A stretch of DNA of 44,444 nucleotides from Leptolyngbyaceae cyanobacterium RM1_406_9 (GTDB lineage: Bacteria; Cyanobacteriota; Cyanobacteriia; Elainellales; Elainellaceae), in the NCBI GenBank assembly GCA_012033355.1, contig JAAUQZ010000008.1:1-44444 (forward strand), read 5' to 3'. Shown piece after piece: positions 32,856-41,164 of this stretch. Positions within the stretch are counted from its first letter, which is position 1. Each line of letters opens with the position of its first letter. The position numbers were made by a program, and so were the translations under genes. The notes under the pieces were generated by a model that was not told the DNA's origin, did no database searches, and saw nothing but the letters and a program-made list of their open reading frames with translations.

Positions 32856-33587
32856 ATGACCTGTTTACCACTGTCTCAAATCCAAAAACGGCTCTTTGCC
32901 TGGGGTATGGCAAAAGCCAATGCTGCGGATGATCACGCCATCAAACTGCATGATTGTCAGGAGTATGGCACGATGGCAGACCTGAAGCGATCGCTCCTTG
33001 GCAATTTGCAGGGTACGGTTTTAGAAATTGGTCCAGGGGCAGGGGCGAATCTATCTTATTACCCAACTAATGTTTACTGGATTGGGGTGGAACCAAATCC
33101 CTTCATGCATCCCTACATCTACCAAGAAGCAGAGCGTCAGGGACTAAATAATATTGAATTGCACAAAGGGATGGCTGATAAGTTGCCTGCTGAAGATGGC
33201 AGCCTAGACACTGTGGTCAGTACCTATGTCCTTTGCTCTGTAACCGACATTGATGTCACCCTAAGAGACATTCAACGAGTCCTTAAACCGGGCGGCGCTT
33301 TTGTCTTCATCGAACACGTTGCCGCTCCAGACGGTAGTTGCACCCGCACTGTTCAAGATGGCGTAACTCCAATCTGGAAAACAGTCTTTGATGGCTGCCA
33401 CCCCAATCGAGAGACTGGGATGTTCTTGCATGATGCAGGTTTTGAGTTGGTTCAGTATCAACAATTCTGGCTATCTATTCCGATTGTTAGTCCTCACATT
33501 GCCGGGATTGCTATTTCAAGATTCACTGCTCAGGCAGGTAGAACCGTATCAGAAAACACTGAGCATTCATACACTAGACAAATTTAA
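32856..33587 (+). CDS. Class I SAM-dependent methyltransferase (METTL7/PmtA-like)
   Basis: A 243-residue protein with the SAM motif VLEIGPGAGANLSYY, the acidic residue in GVEPNPFMH, and VVSTYVLCSVTD and RVLKPGGAFVFIEHV. The overall pattern (HPNRETGMFLHDAGFELV, VSPHIAGIA) matches METTL7-like methyltransferases, which in animals methylate thiols including H2S, and bacterial homologues often called UbiE/PmtA. Located between the ArsR regulator and SQR, a thiol- or sulfide-methylating role is attractive but inferred. The start is ATG 32856. The last 20 or so residues (TVSENTEHSYTRQI) are not recognisable. Confidence 0.8.
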   Translation: MTCLPLSQIQKRLFAWGMAKANAADDHAIKLHDCQEYGTMADLKRSLLGNLQGTVLEIGPGAGANLSYYPTNVYWIGVEPNPFMHPYIYQEAERQGLNNIELHKGMADKLPAEDGSLDTVVSTYVLCSVTDIDVTLRDIQRVLKPGGAFVFIEHVAAPDGSCTRTVQDGVTPIWKTVFDGCHPNRETGMFLHDAGFELVQYQQFWLSIPIVSPHIAGIAISRFTAQAGRTVSENTEHSYTRQI

Positions 33588-33615
33588 ATCAGAAAATTTC
33601 ACGAGGGTTTTGGTT

Positions 33616-34920
33616 ATGGCTCATATTGTCGTGATCGGTGCTGGATTAGGCGGTTTACCCACTGCCTACGAACTCCGTCACCTCCTGCCCCAACCGCATC
33701 AGATAACCGTCATCTCCGATGCATCCACCTTTACGTTTATCCCGTCCTTGCCCTGGGTGGCTTTGGGATTAACTCCTCTAGAGTCAATTCAAATTCCGTT
33801 AGAAGCACAACTGACATCGCGCCAGATTGGCTGGATTCATGGCAAAGTAGACAAGCTTGACCCTGACAGGCAACGGGTTTGGGTGGGAGAAAAAAGCATT
33901 GCCTACGACTATCTGGTTGTGGCAACTGGGGCAGAACTGGCACTGGATGCCGTACCCGGACTGGGACCAGACCAGGGCTACACGCAATCGGTTTGCAACC
34001 CTCACCATGCGCTGATGGCTCAAGAGGCATGGCAGCAGTTCTTGCAGCAACCCGGTTCGCTGGTCGTCGGTGCTGTGCCTGGAGCCAGTTGTTTCGGTCC
34101 GGCCTATGAGTTTGCGCTGTTGGCAGATCATCATCTGCGAAAGCTCGGATTACGCGATCGCGCCCCCATTACCTTTGTGACCCCAGAACCCTACGCAGGG
34201 CATCTTGGCATTGGCAGCATGGCAAACTCTGCCCGACTTGTCACAGAACTGATGACAGAACGCGAGATTGAGGTGATTGAGAATGTCGCGATCGCCGCCA
34301 TTGAACCCGATCACATCCTTCTATCCAATGGACGTACCTTACCCTTTGCTTACTCAATGCTGCTGCCACCCTTTCGAGGCCCCCGCTTCCTGCGAGACGT
34401 AACAGGATTGACCGATCAAAGGGGATTAATGCCAATCCTGCCCACCTACCAGCATCCCAACTATCCATCCATCTATTCAGTCGGTGTGGTTGTGCAACTC
34501 CCTGTACCTGAACCAACACCGCTGCCCGTTGGTGTTCCCAAAACCGGACAGATGACAGAAGCCATGGGCATGGCGGTGGCACACAACATTGCGATCGCGT
34601 TAGGCGTACTTTCTACCCAGCCCGTCACTCCCACATTAGAAGCGATTTGCTTTGCTGACTTTGGCGACACTGGCATTCTCTTCTTAGCCGATCCAGTGTT
34701 GCCCGATCCAGCCACCGGAAACCGCAATCGAGCGATCGCCATACGAGGAGCCTGGGTGGGCTGGATGAAGACTGCCTTTGAGAAATATTTTCTGATGAAA
34801 ATGCGTCTCGGCACTGCTGTTCCCTGGTTTGAGCGGTTGGCATTGCGAAGTGTCGGACTATCTCTGGTTGAACCGATCGCCGCCGAACCGGGTTACAACC
34901 TGAAGCAGCTACTTCCCTAA
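33616..34920 (+). CDS. sqr: Sulfide:quinone oxidoreductase (SQR)
   Basis: A 434-residue flavoprotein: VVIGAGLGGLPTAYELRHLL (FAD), VVATGAELALD, and the three SQR cysteines at 127 (QSVCNP), 159 (GASCFGPAYEF) and 345 (ICFADFG). These positions match the well-studied Acidithiobacillus enzyme closely, apart from a shorter spacing to the last Cys. The C-terminus has amphipathic helices (WMKTAFEKYFLMKMR) for membrane docking. It oxidises H2S to polysulfide or persulfide and reduces quinone. It works naturally with the neighbouring persulfide dioxygenase, rhodanese and exporter. The start is ATG 33616; the frame is open further upstream through the methyltransferase but without homology. Confidence 0.92.
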   Translation: MAHIVVIGAGLGGLPTAYELRHLLPQPHQITVISDASTFTFIPSLPWVALGLTPLESIQIPLEAQLTSRQIGWIHGKVDKLDPDRQRVWVGEKSIAYDYLVVATGAELALDAVPGLGPDQGYTQSVCNPHHALMAQEAWQQFLQQPGSLVVGAVPGASCFGPAYEFALLADHHLRKLGLRDRAPITFVTPEPYAGHLGIGSMANSARLVTELMTEREIEVIENVAIAAIEPDHILLSNGRTLPFAYSMLLPPFRGPRFLRDVTGLTDQRGLMPILPTYQHPNYPSIYSVGVVVQLPVPEPTPLPVGVPKTGQMTEAMGMAVAHNIAIALGVLSTQPVTPTLEAICFADFGDTGILFLADPVLPDPATGNRNRAIAIRGAWVGWMKTAFEKYFLMKMRLGTAVPWFERLALRSVGLSLVEPIAAEPGYNLKQLLP

Positions 34921-34923
34921 AGC

Positions 34924-34966
34924 CTCACAAGTTTCTCATACTGTTTCGCTTCAATTTACATTTGAC
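34924..34966 (+). promoter_or_regulatory. Repeated promoter module, copy H (upstream of NrdG-like block)
   Basis: The 15-mer CTCACAAGTTTCTCA (34924-34938) is one base off consensus. The +12 T is kept, the -10 position reads TTTGAC. It starts just after the sqr stop codon; the next gene is at 35197, with a coding remnant between. Confidence 0.6.
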
Positions 34967-35068
34967 GGACAACCGATTCTGATTGCCGCTAAAGTCAGGA
35001 AAGGCGATCAGGTCTTGATGTTGCGCGATGACGCTGGAATACCCGTTTGGGCAGGATGGAGAAGATAG
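34949..35068 (+). pseudogene. C-terminal remnant of a small conserved cyanobacterial protein
   Basis: An open frame without a start reads QFTFDGQPILIAAKVRKGD, then QVLMLRDDAGIPVWAGWRR and a TAG at 35066-35068. The DGQP-I-A-V-KGDQ-L-LRDD-G-P-WAGWR pattern recalls the end of small OB-fold-like hypothetical proteins in cyanobacteria. Its body is missing, and promoter copy H directly abuts it, so a deletion probably fused the two. The family recall is uncertain. Confidence 0.45.
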
Positions 35069-35196
35069 CATTGAGTACTGCAATAACGATTGAGCGATCG
35101 CATTCAAACATCTTCAGCCTTCCAAACCTTGACCTCTAGCAGTGACTCACGATAAATCGTAAAGCGCCAACATTAATCATGTAAGGAGCAACCATC

Positions 35197-35823
35197 ATGC
35201 CAAACCGCAAAGTCAACCCTTATCTAACGCTGATAGAAATTCCATCGGGGTATCTCAACATCATGGGGTATGTAGATGAATCCGAGGTCAACGGTCCGGG
35301 GTGTCGAGCTGTGATTTGGGTGCAGGGTTGTCTGCGAGAATGCCCGGGGTGTTTCAATCCTGCTTCCTGGCCTTTTGAAATGAATCAATTGGTTGCTGTC
35401 GAGGGTTTGCTAAAGAAAATCTTGAGCAATCCACGCAATGAAGGCGTGACCTTTTCTGGGGGAGAACCCTTCTGGCAGGCTCCTGCGTTAGCTCAATTAG
35501 CTCATCAAGCTAAGGCGCATGGACTGAACGTGATGTCCTTTACCGGATTTACGCTAGAACAATTGCAAGAGGCATACGCGCCTGCCGGCGCTCAGGCATT
35601 ACTGGATGAGTTGGATATTTTAGTGGATGGTTCCTACATTGAATCCCTTGCCGTTTACACGCCAAACTCTCTGGTTTCTTCCCGCAATCAGCGAGTGCAT
35701 GTATTCAACCCTGCATTCCGCGATCGCCTGACCTGGGCAAGCGAGCAGATGGAAATTCATATCCTCAAAGATGGTAACCGGATCATTACTGGCTATCGCG
35801 GGCAGATGAGTTTAACTGAATAG
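35197..35823 (+). CDS. NrdG-like radical SAM activating enzyme
   Basis: A 208-residue protein with the cluster motif CLRECPGC (Cys45, Cys49, Cys52; CxxxCxxC), GVTFSGGEPFWQ (SAM-binding GGEP) and VDGSYIESLAVYT, as in the anaerobic ribonucleoside-triphosphate reductase activase NrdG and its single-cluster relatives. NrdG installs the glycyl radical of NrdD under anoxia; nrdD is not in this window, so another target is possible. AAGGAG precedes the ATG. It is the first intact gene after promoter copy H and leads toward the haem protein and cyd genes. Confidence 0.85.
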   Translation: MPNRKVNPYLTLIEIPSGYLNIMGYVDESEVNGPGCRAVIWVQGCLRECPGCFNPASWPFEMNQLVAVEGLLKKILSNPRNEGVTFSGGEPFWQAPALAQLAHQAKAHGLNVMSFTGFTLEQLQEAYAPAGAQALLDELDILVDGSYIESLAVYTPNSLVSSRNQRVHVFNPAFRDRLTWASEQMEIHILKDGNRIITGYRGQMSLTE

Positions 35824-35862
35824 GATTTATTTTGGTCAAAAAAAGATTGGAGGATACGTACT

Positions 35863-36492
35863 ATGCAGCGAATCCAGTTGCAATTGTGCTTTCAGTGGTT
35901 CATCAGTCTGAGTGTAGTGATTTTGAGCATGATTTGGTATCCAGCGATCGCTCAAGCTGCGCCCTCTACTCCCAATCCGACTGAACTCTCACGAGCCGTT
36001 CAGGAAATTGAATATTTGGATGCAATGCGGTCAGGGTTAGCATCGAGCCTGGAAGGACGAACCGAAGCGCCAACGCTGCAAACCATGAAAGAAGTTTGTC
36101 GTCCAGTAGGAATGCGGGCACAAGAACTGAGTCGAGCAAATGACTGGCAGGTGAAGCAAGTTGCCAAGAAATATCGCAATCCCGACCATGCTCCAGACAC
36201 TCTGAATGCCAGAATTGCCCTGGCAAAGTTTGAGCAAGATCCGAATCTCATTGGCTTTTGGGATAGAGAGGCGATCGCTGGGCAATCAGGAACTCGGTAT
36301 TATCGCCGGATTAATGTAGAAGCCAGTTGCTTAGCCTGTCATGGATTAAAAGATCGTCGTCCGCAGTTTGTTCAAGAAAATTATCCTCAAGACCTGGCAT
36401 ACGACTTCAAAATAGGCGATTTGCGAGGGATGTATGCTGTGTTTATGCCCGACCTACAACAGGCGTTACAAATCTCTGTGAGTCATCAATAG
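35863..36492 (+). CDS. Tll0287-like/DUF3365 haem-binding protein
   Basis: A 209-residue protein with a signal peptide (LSVVILSMIWYPAIAQAA), a helical DUF3365 region (TMKEVCRPVGMRAQELSRAND, RNPDHAPDTLNA) and one c-type haem site CLACH (156-160) after YYRRINVEASC. The family includes Tll0287 from Thermosynechococcus, a PAS-like c-haem protein thought to sense or carry electrons in the lumen or periplasm. GGAGG lies upstream. It is followed after 11 bases by the DUF3122 gene. Confidence 0.82.
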   Translation: MQRIQLQLCFQWFISLSVVILSMIWYPAIAQAAPSTPNPTELSRAVQEIEYLDAMRSGLASSLEGRTEAPTLQTMKEVCRPVGMRAQELSRANDWQVKQVAKKYRNPDHAPDTLNARIALAKFEQDPNLIGFWDREAIAGQSGTRYYRRINVEASCLACHGLKDRRPQFVQENYPQDLAYDFKIGDLRGMYAVFMPDLQQALQISVSHQ

Positions 36493-36503
36493 GAGGAATC
36501 ACG

Positions 36504-37040
36504 ATGGGATGTCGTATCCGAAAACTCTTTTCTTGGTTGCTCTTGTTAGGAGCGATCGCGCTGGGTGTTCTCCTGGGGTTGGGAATGCTAAATCCTTCTA
36601 TTGCCGCAGCCGCTATCCGACACCTGGAAGAAGCCCCTGGGCAAATTGTTTATCAATCTCGTCAAACCCTCAAAGACCAGCATGGGAATGGCTGGCAAGC
36701 CGTTGCGTTTAAGCGCATTCGTCCCAACAGGCAAGCTACTTTTGAATTAAGGCTGGTGGGCTTTCCCGGTGTGGCTGAAATCGATCGCTCCCAACCGCTG
36801 ATCTTAACCAATTCCTTAGGCAAAACACTGACTGCAACAGATGTTTCCAGCCATATCTTTACCAAAGCCACCAAGCCCGAACCCAATGTTGGGCAATACG
36901 ATCTGCAACCTTTATTACCTCAGTTACAGATGGGCATTCCCCTGAAGTTGACCTTGCCAACCATCAGTGGTGAAGCGGTAAACCTATCAATCTCACCGCT
37001 GTTAATTGAAGAATGGCAAACCGTTGCGAATTATAAGTAG
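36504..37040 (+). CDS. DUF3122 protein
   Basis: A 178-residue protein with an N-terminal membrane/signal segment (FSWLLLLGAIALGVLLGLG) and a beta-rich domain (APGQIVYQSRQTLKDQHG, NGWQAVAFKRIRP, FELRLVGFPGVAEIDRSQPL) typical of the cyanobacterial family DUF3122. The function is unknown, probably periplasmic or luminal. The start is ATG 36504 with AGGAGGAATC upstream. It sits between the haem protein and cydA, so a link to the quinol oxidase is possible. Confidence 0.78.
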   Translation: MGCRIRKLFSWLLLLGAIALGVLLGLGMLNPSIAAAAIRHLEEAPGQIVYQSRQTLKDQHGNGWQAVAFKRIRPNRQATFELRLVGFPGVAEIDRSQPLILTNSLGKTLTATDVSSHIFTKATKPEPNVGQYDLQPLLPQLQMGIPLKLTLPTISGEAVNLSISPLLIEEWQTVANYK

Positions 37041-37147
37041 AGAGGTGGGATGACGGGATGACAAAATCTCTCACCCTGCCACTCTCGCACCCTCGCGCCC
37101 TACTGGTAAAGCCAGTGTTTCACGCTTAATCCACCCATAGAGGAATC

Positions 37148-38587
37148 ATGGATCTTTTATCGAACACCGTCGCACTCTCTCGGATGCAGTTTGCCCTAAC
37201 TGCTATCTTTCACATGCTCTGGCCTGTTCTGACGACAGGCATGGCAATCTATCTGGTGATTCTAGAAGGACTGTGGTTAAAGACACGCAACCCTGATTAC
37301 TACCGCCATGCGCGTTTCTGGTCAAAGCTCTACGTTCTCAACTTTGGCATTGGGGTGGCATCAGGTCTGCCAATGGAGTTTCAGTTTGGCACAAACTGGG
37401 CACCTTTCTCGGAGGCAGTCGGTGATTTTTGGTAGCATTCTCGGCTTTGAAGGCGCAATGGCGTTCATGCTAGAAGCGGGCTTTCTGGGCATTATGCTGT
37501 TTGGTTGGGGGCGAGTGCATCCGGTGATTCACTACCTCGCCACGATCATGGTTGCCTTTGGTGCTAACCTCTCTACCTTCTGGATTCTGGTGGCAAATTC
37601 CTGGCTACAAACCCCATCGGGTGGTGAGATGGTCAATGGCAAGTTTATGGTCAGTGACTACTTTCAGCGATCGCGAACCCCTTCATGATCAATAGCGTGT
37701 CCCACATGTTTTTTGCCACGCTGGAAACATCGTTATTCGTCATTGGTGGCATTAGTGCCTGGTATATTCTCAACAACCGTCATCAAGTGTTCTTTGCTCG
37801 ATCGCTCAAAATTGTGTTAGCCGCTGCGATCGCCGTGACCCCACTGCAAATCTACATCGGACACCTGAGCGCTGAGCAGGTGGCTCACTATCAGCCGACT
37901 AAATTGGCGGCAATGGAAGCCAAGTGGGAAACCAGTCCTGCCGGACAGCCTGCCGATTGGAGCCTGCTGGCACTCCCCGATGAAGCCAGCCAAACCAATA
38001 AATGGGAAATCACCATCCCAAATGGGTTAGGCTACATTCTGGAATTTAAAAAGAATCTGTCCGAACCTGTCCGAGGGTTGAAAGAATGGGCACCGAGCGA
38101 TCGCCCTCGCATGGTGGGACTGATCTACTATTCGTTTCGGATCATGAGTGGCATTGGCTTCTTCTTGGCGGGACTGATGCTGTGGAGCGTCCTGCAATGG
38201 CTATTGGGCAACCTCTCGCCCGAAAAGATTGCTCAGCAAAAGTGGTTCCTCCGCACCTGGATTTTTGCCGCTCCGCTGGGCTACATCGCGGTTGAATCAG
38301 GCTGGATTGTTCGCTGTGTCGGGCGACAACCCTGGGCGCTGTACGGGCAAATTCGCACGGCGGATGCCGCTTCTCAACTCCCCGCCGGAAATGTGCTGAC
38401 TTCACTTACTCTGTTTGCGGTGGTTTATTCCATCCTGTTTGTCTCAACGCTGTACTTTGGAAGTCGGATTATCCGCCACGGTCCCAATTTGGAGCTACCG
38501 ATACCAGGGCTAGAGAATCAACTCGCGATCGAAACAGAACCCGCGACGTTTGTCCCCGATCAACGTCCAGTCGAAGCGCAACAATAG
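37148..38587 (+). pseudogene. cydA: cydA (CioA-like), bd-type quinol oxidase subunit I, two frameshifts
   Basis: Three frames together give one CydA. MDLLSNTVALSRMQFALTAI to SEAVGDF ends at a T5 run (37426-37430). SILGFEGAMAFMLEAGFLG to VSDYFQ ends at CAG/CGATCGC (37667), where one G seems lost. INSVSHMFFATLETSLFV to the end completes it. Family landmarks are His in AIFHMLWP, SHMFFATLETS and GRQPW. Just before GRQPW the sequence is RCV, where E. coli has AEF; that Glu is important there. Bd oxidases reduce O2 at low concentration. If the frameshifts are real the oxidase is inactive; both are small indels that could be sequencing errors. Confidence 0.88.
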
Positions 38588-38596
38588 GTCACTACT

Positions 38597-39610
38597 ATGG
38601 ACGCATTACTCCATTTTCTACCGCAAGTTTGGTTTGTGATTCTGGCGCTGTTTCTGTTCCTCTATGTTTTGCTAGATGGTTTTGATCTGGGGGTTGGCAT
38701 TCTTTCTCTGACCAGTTCAGATGAGGAACGTCGGAGCCTTTTGATGACCAGTCTAGGGAACATTTGGGATGCGAATGAAACCTGGCTAGTGCTGATGGGG
38801 GGAGCCTTATTTGGGGCATTCCCCCTTGCCTATGGCACCATCCTTAATGCCCTGTATATCCCCATTTTCATAATGATTTTCGGGCTGATTTTTCGGGCGG
38901 TAGCGTTTGAATTTCGAGAGCATTCTAATCGCAAGTTTCTTTGGAACTTTGCCTTCGGGTCTGGCAGCTTTATGGCTGCACTGGGACAAGGCTTTGCGCT
39001 GGGTAGCGTGATTGAAGGCATCGCGGTGGATGAGGCGGGTCACTTTATCGGCTCCACCTGGGATTGGTTAGACTGGCGATCGCTCCTAGTTGCCCTCACC
39101 TTGATCCAGGGCTATGTCCTGATTGGCTCCACCTACCTGATTTTGAAAACGGAAGGAGAATTGCAAAAAACGCACTTTCGCACGGCCAAACTTGCCGCTA
39201 TCACCACGGTTATTGGCGCGATTTTAATCACGATCGCCACTCCCATCGTCTATGAAGCAGCACGGACTCGATTGTTTAGTCCACCGCTGGTTTACATCTT
39301 TGCAGTGATTCCGGTGCTAGGTGTAGTGCTGGTCGGGCTATTATTGCGTAGCCTCAATCGAGAGGAAGAAAACACGCCTTTGATCTGGACGATGCTGATC
39401 TTCTTGCTGACCTTCATTGGGTTAGGGCTGATCGTGTTTCCCTACATCATCCCGAACCAAATCACGATCTATCAAGCCGCTGCCGCTCCCAGTGCGTTAG
39501 TATTCATGCTGATCTTTATTGGCTTCCTGATTCCCATTATGCTGTTTTACAACATCTACAACTATGTGGTGTTTCGCGGCAAAGTCGTTGGTGATATCTA
39601 TGGAGAGTAG
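38597..39610 (+). CDS. cydB: CydB, bd-type quinol oxidase subunit II
   Basis: A 337-residue membrane protein with the CydB pattern: FVILALFLFLYVLLDGFDLG, GNIWDANETWLVLMGGALFG, FRAVAFEFREHS and WTMLIFLLTFIGLGLIVFPYI. It has about eight to nine helices and starts nine bases after the cydA stop. With CydA it forms the high-affinity terminal oxidase that keeps the quinone pool oxidised at low oxygen. It would also accept electrons fed in by the neighbouring sulfide:quinone oxidoreductase. It appears intact even though cydA is frameshifted. Confidence 0.92.
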   Translation: MDALLHFLPQVWFVILALFLFLYVLLDGFDLGVGILSLTSSDEERRSLLMTSLGNIWDANETWLVLMGGALFGAFPLAYGTILNALYIPIFIMIFGLIFRAVAFEFREHSNRKFLWNFAFGSGSFMAALGQGFALGSVIEGIAVDEAGHFIGSTWDWLDWRSLLVALTLIQGYVLIGSTYLILKTEGELQKTHFRTAKLAAITTVIGAILITIATPIVYEAARTRLFSPPLVYIFAVIPVLGVVLVGLLLRSLNREEENTPLIWTMLIFLLTFIGLGLIVFPYIIPNQITIYQAAAAPSALVFMLIFIGFLIPIMLFYNIYNYVVFRGKVVGDIYGE

Positions 39611-39680
39611 GGTTTTCACATTTTTTTGGATTTTCTGAAAAGTTTACTCCGAGATGAAAGAGAATTAAGTAGAGTGTGTA

Positions 39681-40106
39681 CTATTCAGGATCTGAGGATA
39701 TCAACTGACGCTCGAATTTCCGGAGGGAGAAGGCGAGTCCTGTGGTGATGAATCCTATTGCGATATAGAACAGTTCGATCGGAGTTGGACCAGGAGGGAC
39801 TTGCTTGAGGATGAGCACTTCCACAACGACGTAGCCAGTCAAGATCATGCCAGCGACCATTGCAGCGTAGATGCCCGATCGTGGCGCGGCAAAGAGCAGG
39901 ACTGTAGCCACCAGGGCACTTCCTCCCACTGCGATCGCCAGAATCAGGGCAGGGATCGTATAGCTTGTGAAGGGTGTCTCTGGCAGCCATTCGAGCGGAA
40001 ACTGATCAGCACCGATGAGGATAGCAGTGCCACCTGCGATCGCCGTCAAAGCGACGAAGCCTGTGAGGATGGCAATGAAGATGCGGACGGTTCCAGGTTT
40101 CATCAT
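39681..40106 (-). CDS. Four-helix membrane protein, unidentified
   Basis: A 141-residue protein with four hydrophobic helices (FIAILTGFVALTAIAGGTAIL, TIPALILAIAVGGSALVATVL, AMVAGMILTGYVVVEVLIL, LFYIAIGFITTGLAFSL) and a short charged end (RKFERQLISSDPE). I do not know the family. GGGGAG precedes tandem ATGs at 40106 and 40103. It lies 57 bases downstream of a methyltransferase gene on the same strand and may be the tail of that operon. Confidence 0.6.
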   Translation of the reverse strand: MMKPGTVRIFIAILTGFVALTAIAGGTAILIGADQFPLEWLPETPFTSYTIPALILAIAVGGSALVATVLLFAAPRSGIYAAMVAGMILTGYVVVEVLILKQVPPGPTPIELFYIAIGFITTGLAFSLRKFERQLISSDPE

Positions 40107-40163
40107 GAATCTCCCCTATCTTTTGCTATTATTTGCTCTTGCTATCTTTAGAACGAATTGCTT

Positions 40164-40793
40164 CTACTTCGCCTTCTTCGCCACAATAAATACTGCTTTT
40201 CCTTTGTCCGGTTGCCATTGATAGTCAATTTCAAAACCAGCATCGGTTAAACTGTCTTCTAATTCTTTAGTGGTAAAGACCTTGACCAACGGCATCAAAC
40301 CCAAGAACTTGCCAATCGGTGCGATAAATTTAAAGAAACTCATTGTATCTCCAAGGCAGGCTGTACTGGTGACGAAAATACCGCCCGGTTTGAGTAGGTC
40401 ATAAACCTTGGCAATCACCGCTTCCTTGTTCTCCAGTAAGTGTAAAATGCTCAGTCCCAACACAGCATCATAAGTTTGATCAGATGCGCTGATCTCATCA
40501 ATGGTCGATCGTTCAAATGTAACGTTTGTAATATTCTCTGCGTCAGCTTTGCCTTGTGCAATCTCAATCATTTTTGATGAGAAATCAATGGCTCGAATAT
40601 GGTTCACACAAGGCGCATGGGCGATCGCGGTTGATCCTGTCCCGCAACCAATCTCCAACACCTCCATATCCGGCTGAAAGTATTCGCGTGTAACCTGCAA
40701 TTTTTTCTGGTAAGCGGTTTCATCCGCAATCGGCTGTTTTGCATAGCGGTCTGCAATTTTGTCCCAAAATTTGGTTGACTGATCCATCATCAT
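40164..40793 (-). CDS. Class I SAM-dependent methyltransferase
   Basis: A protein of up to 209 residues with the SAM motif VLEIGCGTGSTAIAHA, an acidic residue in RAIDFSSKMIEIAQ, and AVLGLSILHLLENK and LLKPGGIFVTST. This is a typical Methyltransf_11/25 fold of unknown substrate. GGAGGGG lies directly before three tandem ATGs (40793, 40790, 40787); the third has the best spacing. The first ATG overlaps the stop of the degraded quinone oxidoreductase as ATGA, so the two were once translationally coupled. Confidence 0.8.
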   Translation of the reverse strand: MMMDQSTKFWDKIADRYAKQPIADETAYQKKLQVTREYFQPDMEVLEIGCGTGSTAIAHAPCVNHIRAIDFSSKMIEIAQGKADAENITNVTFERSTIDEISASDQTYDAVLGLSILHLLENKEAVIAKVYDLLKPGGIFVTSTACLGDTMSFFKFIAPIGKFLGLMPLVKVFTTKELEDSLTDAGFEIDYQWQPDKGKAVFIVAKKAK

Positions 40794-41147
40794 TCCCCTC
40801 CTATTTGACTGAAACGGTTAGCATCCCCTGCTACCAAAACGATGTTGCCAATCACCTGCCTGCTCTCCAACAGGGCATTCGCTTGAGCCGCTTCCAGAAG
40901 CGGAAATTGCTGCATAATGAGCGGTTGAATTTTGCCTGTTTCCAAGAGTTGAAAAAGTTTGCTCCAGTCTTCCCACAATGGGCATCTGAGTCTGCCCGTA
41001 GCGGGCTTGAACATCGGGGCGGCAGACAGGCGTAGCCAGGATTTTAATTCGCGCTTCTCCAGGGAAGGGCGATCGCAGGTCATTCTCAATCACTTGGAGA
41101 ATTTCTGGTTCCCCTCTTTGGGTAACGATGACACTTTTGTATTTCAT
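40790..41147 (-). pseudogene. Zinc-type quinone oxidoreductase (MDR family) with a large internal deletion
   Basis: From ATG 41147 the N-terminus is intact (MKYKSVIVTQRGEPEILQV to CRPDVQARYGQ, about 52 residues). In a different frame the C-terminus follows (WEDWSKLFQLLETGKIQPLI, PLLEAAQANALLESRQVIGN) to TGA 40790. The junction is within about 40976-40990. A full enzyme is about 330 residues, so roughly 200 residues including the NADPH-binding domain are gone, and the frame is broken as well. The remaining ends are well conserved, suggesting the event is recent. Confidence 0.85.
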
Positions 41148-41164
41148 CGTGTCTTTCCTGAGAA

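Noticed and set aside
33388-33615. Upstream extension of the sqr frame through the methyltransferase gene
   Set aside because: No homology in this stretch; the conserved N-terminal FAD motif places the start at 33616.
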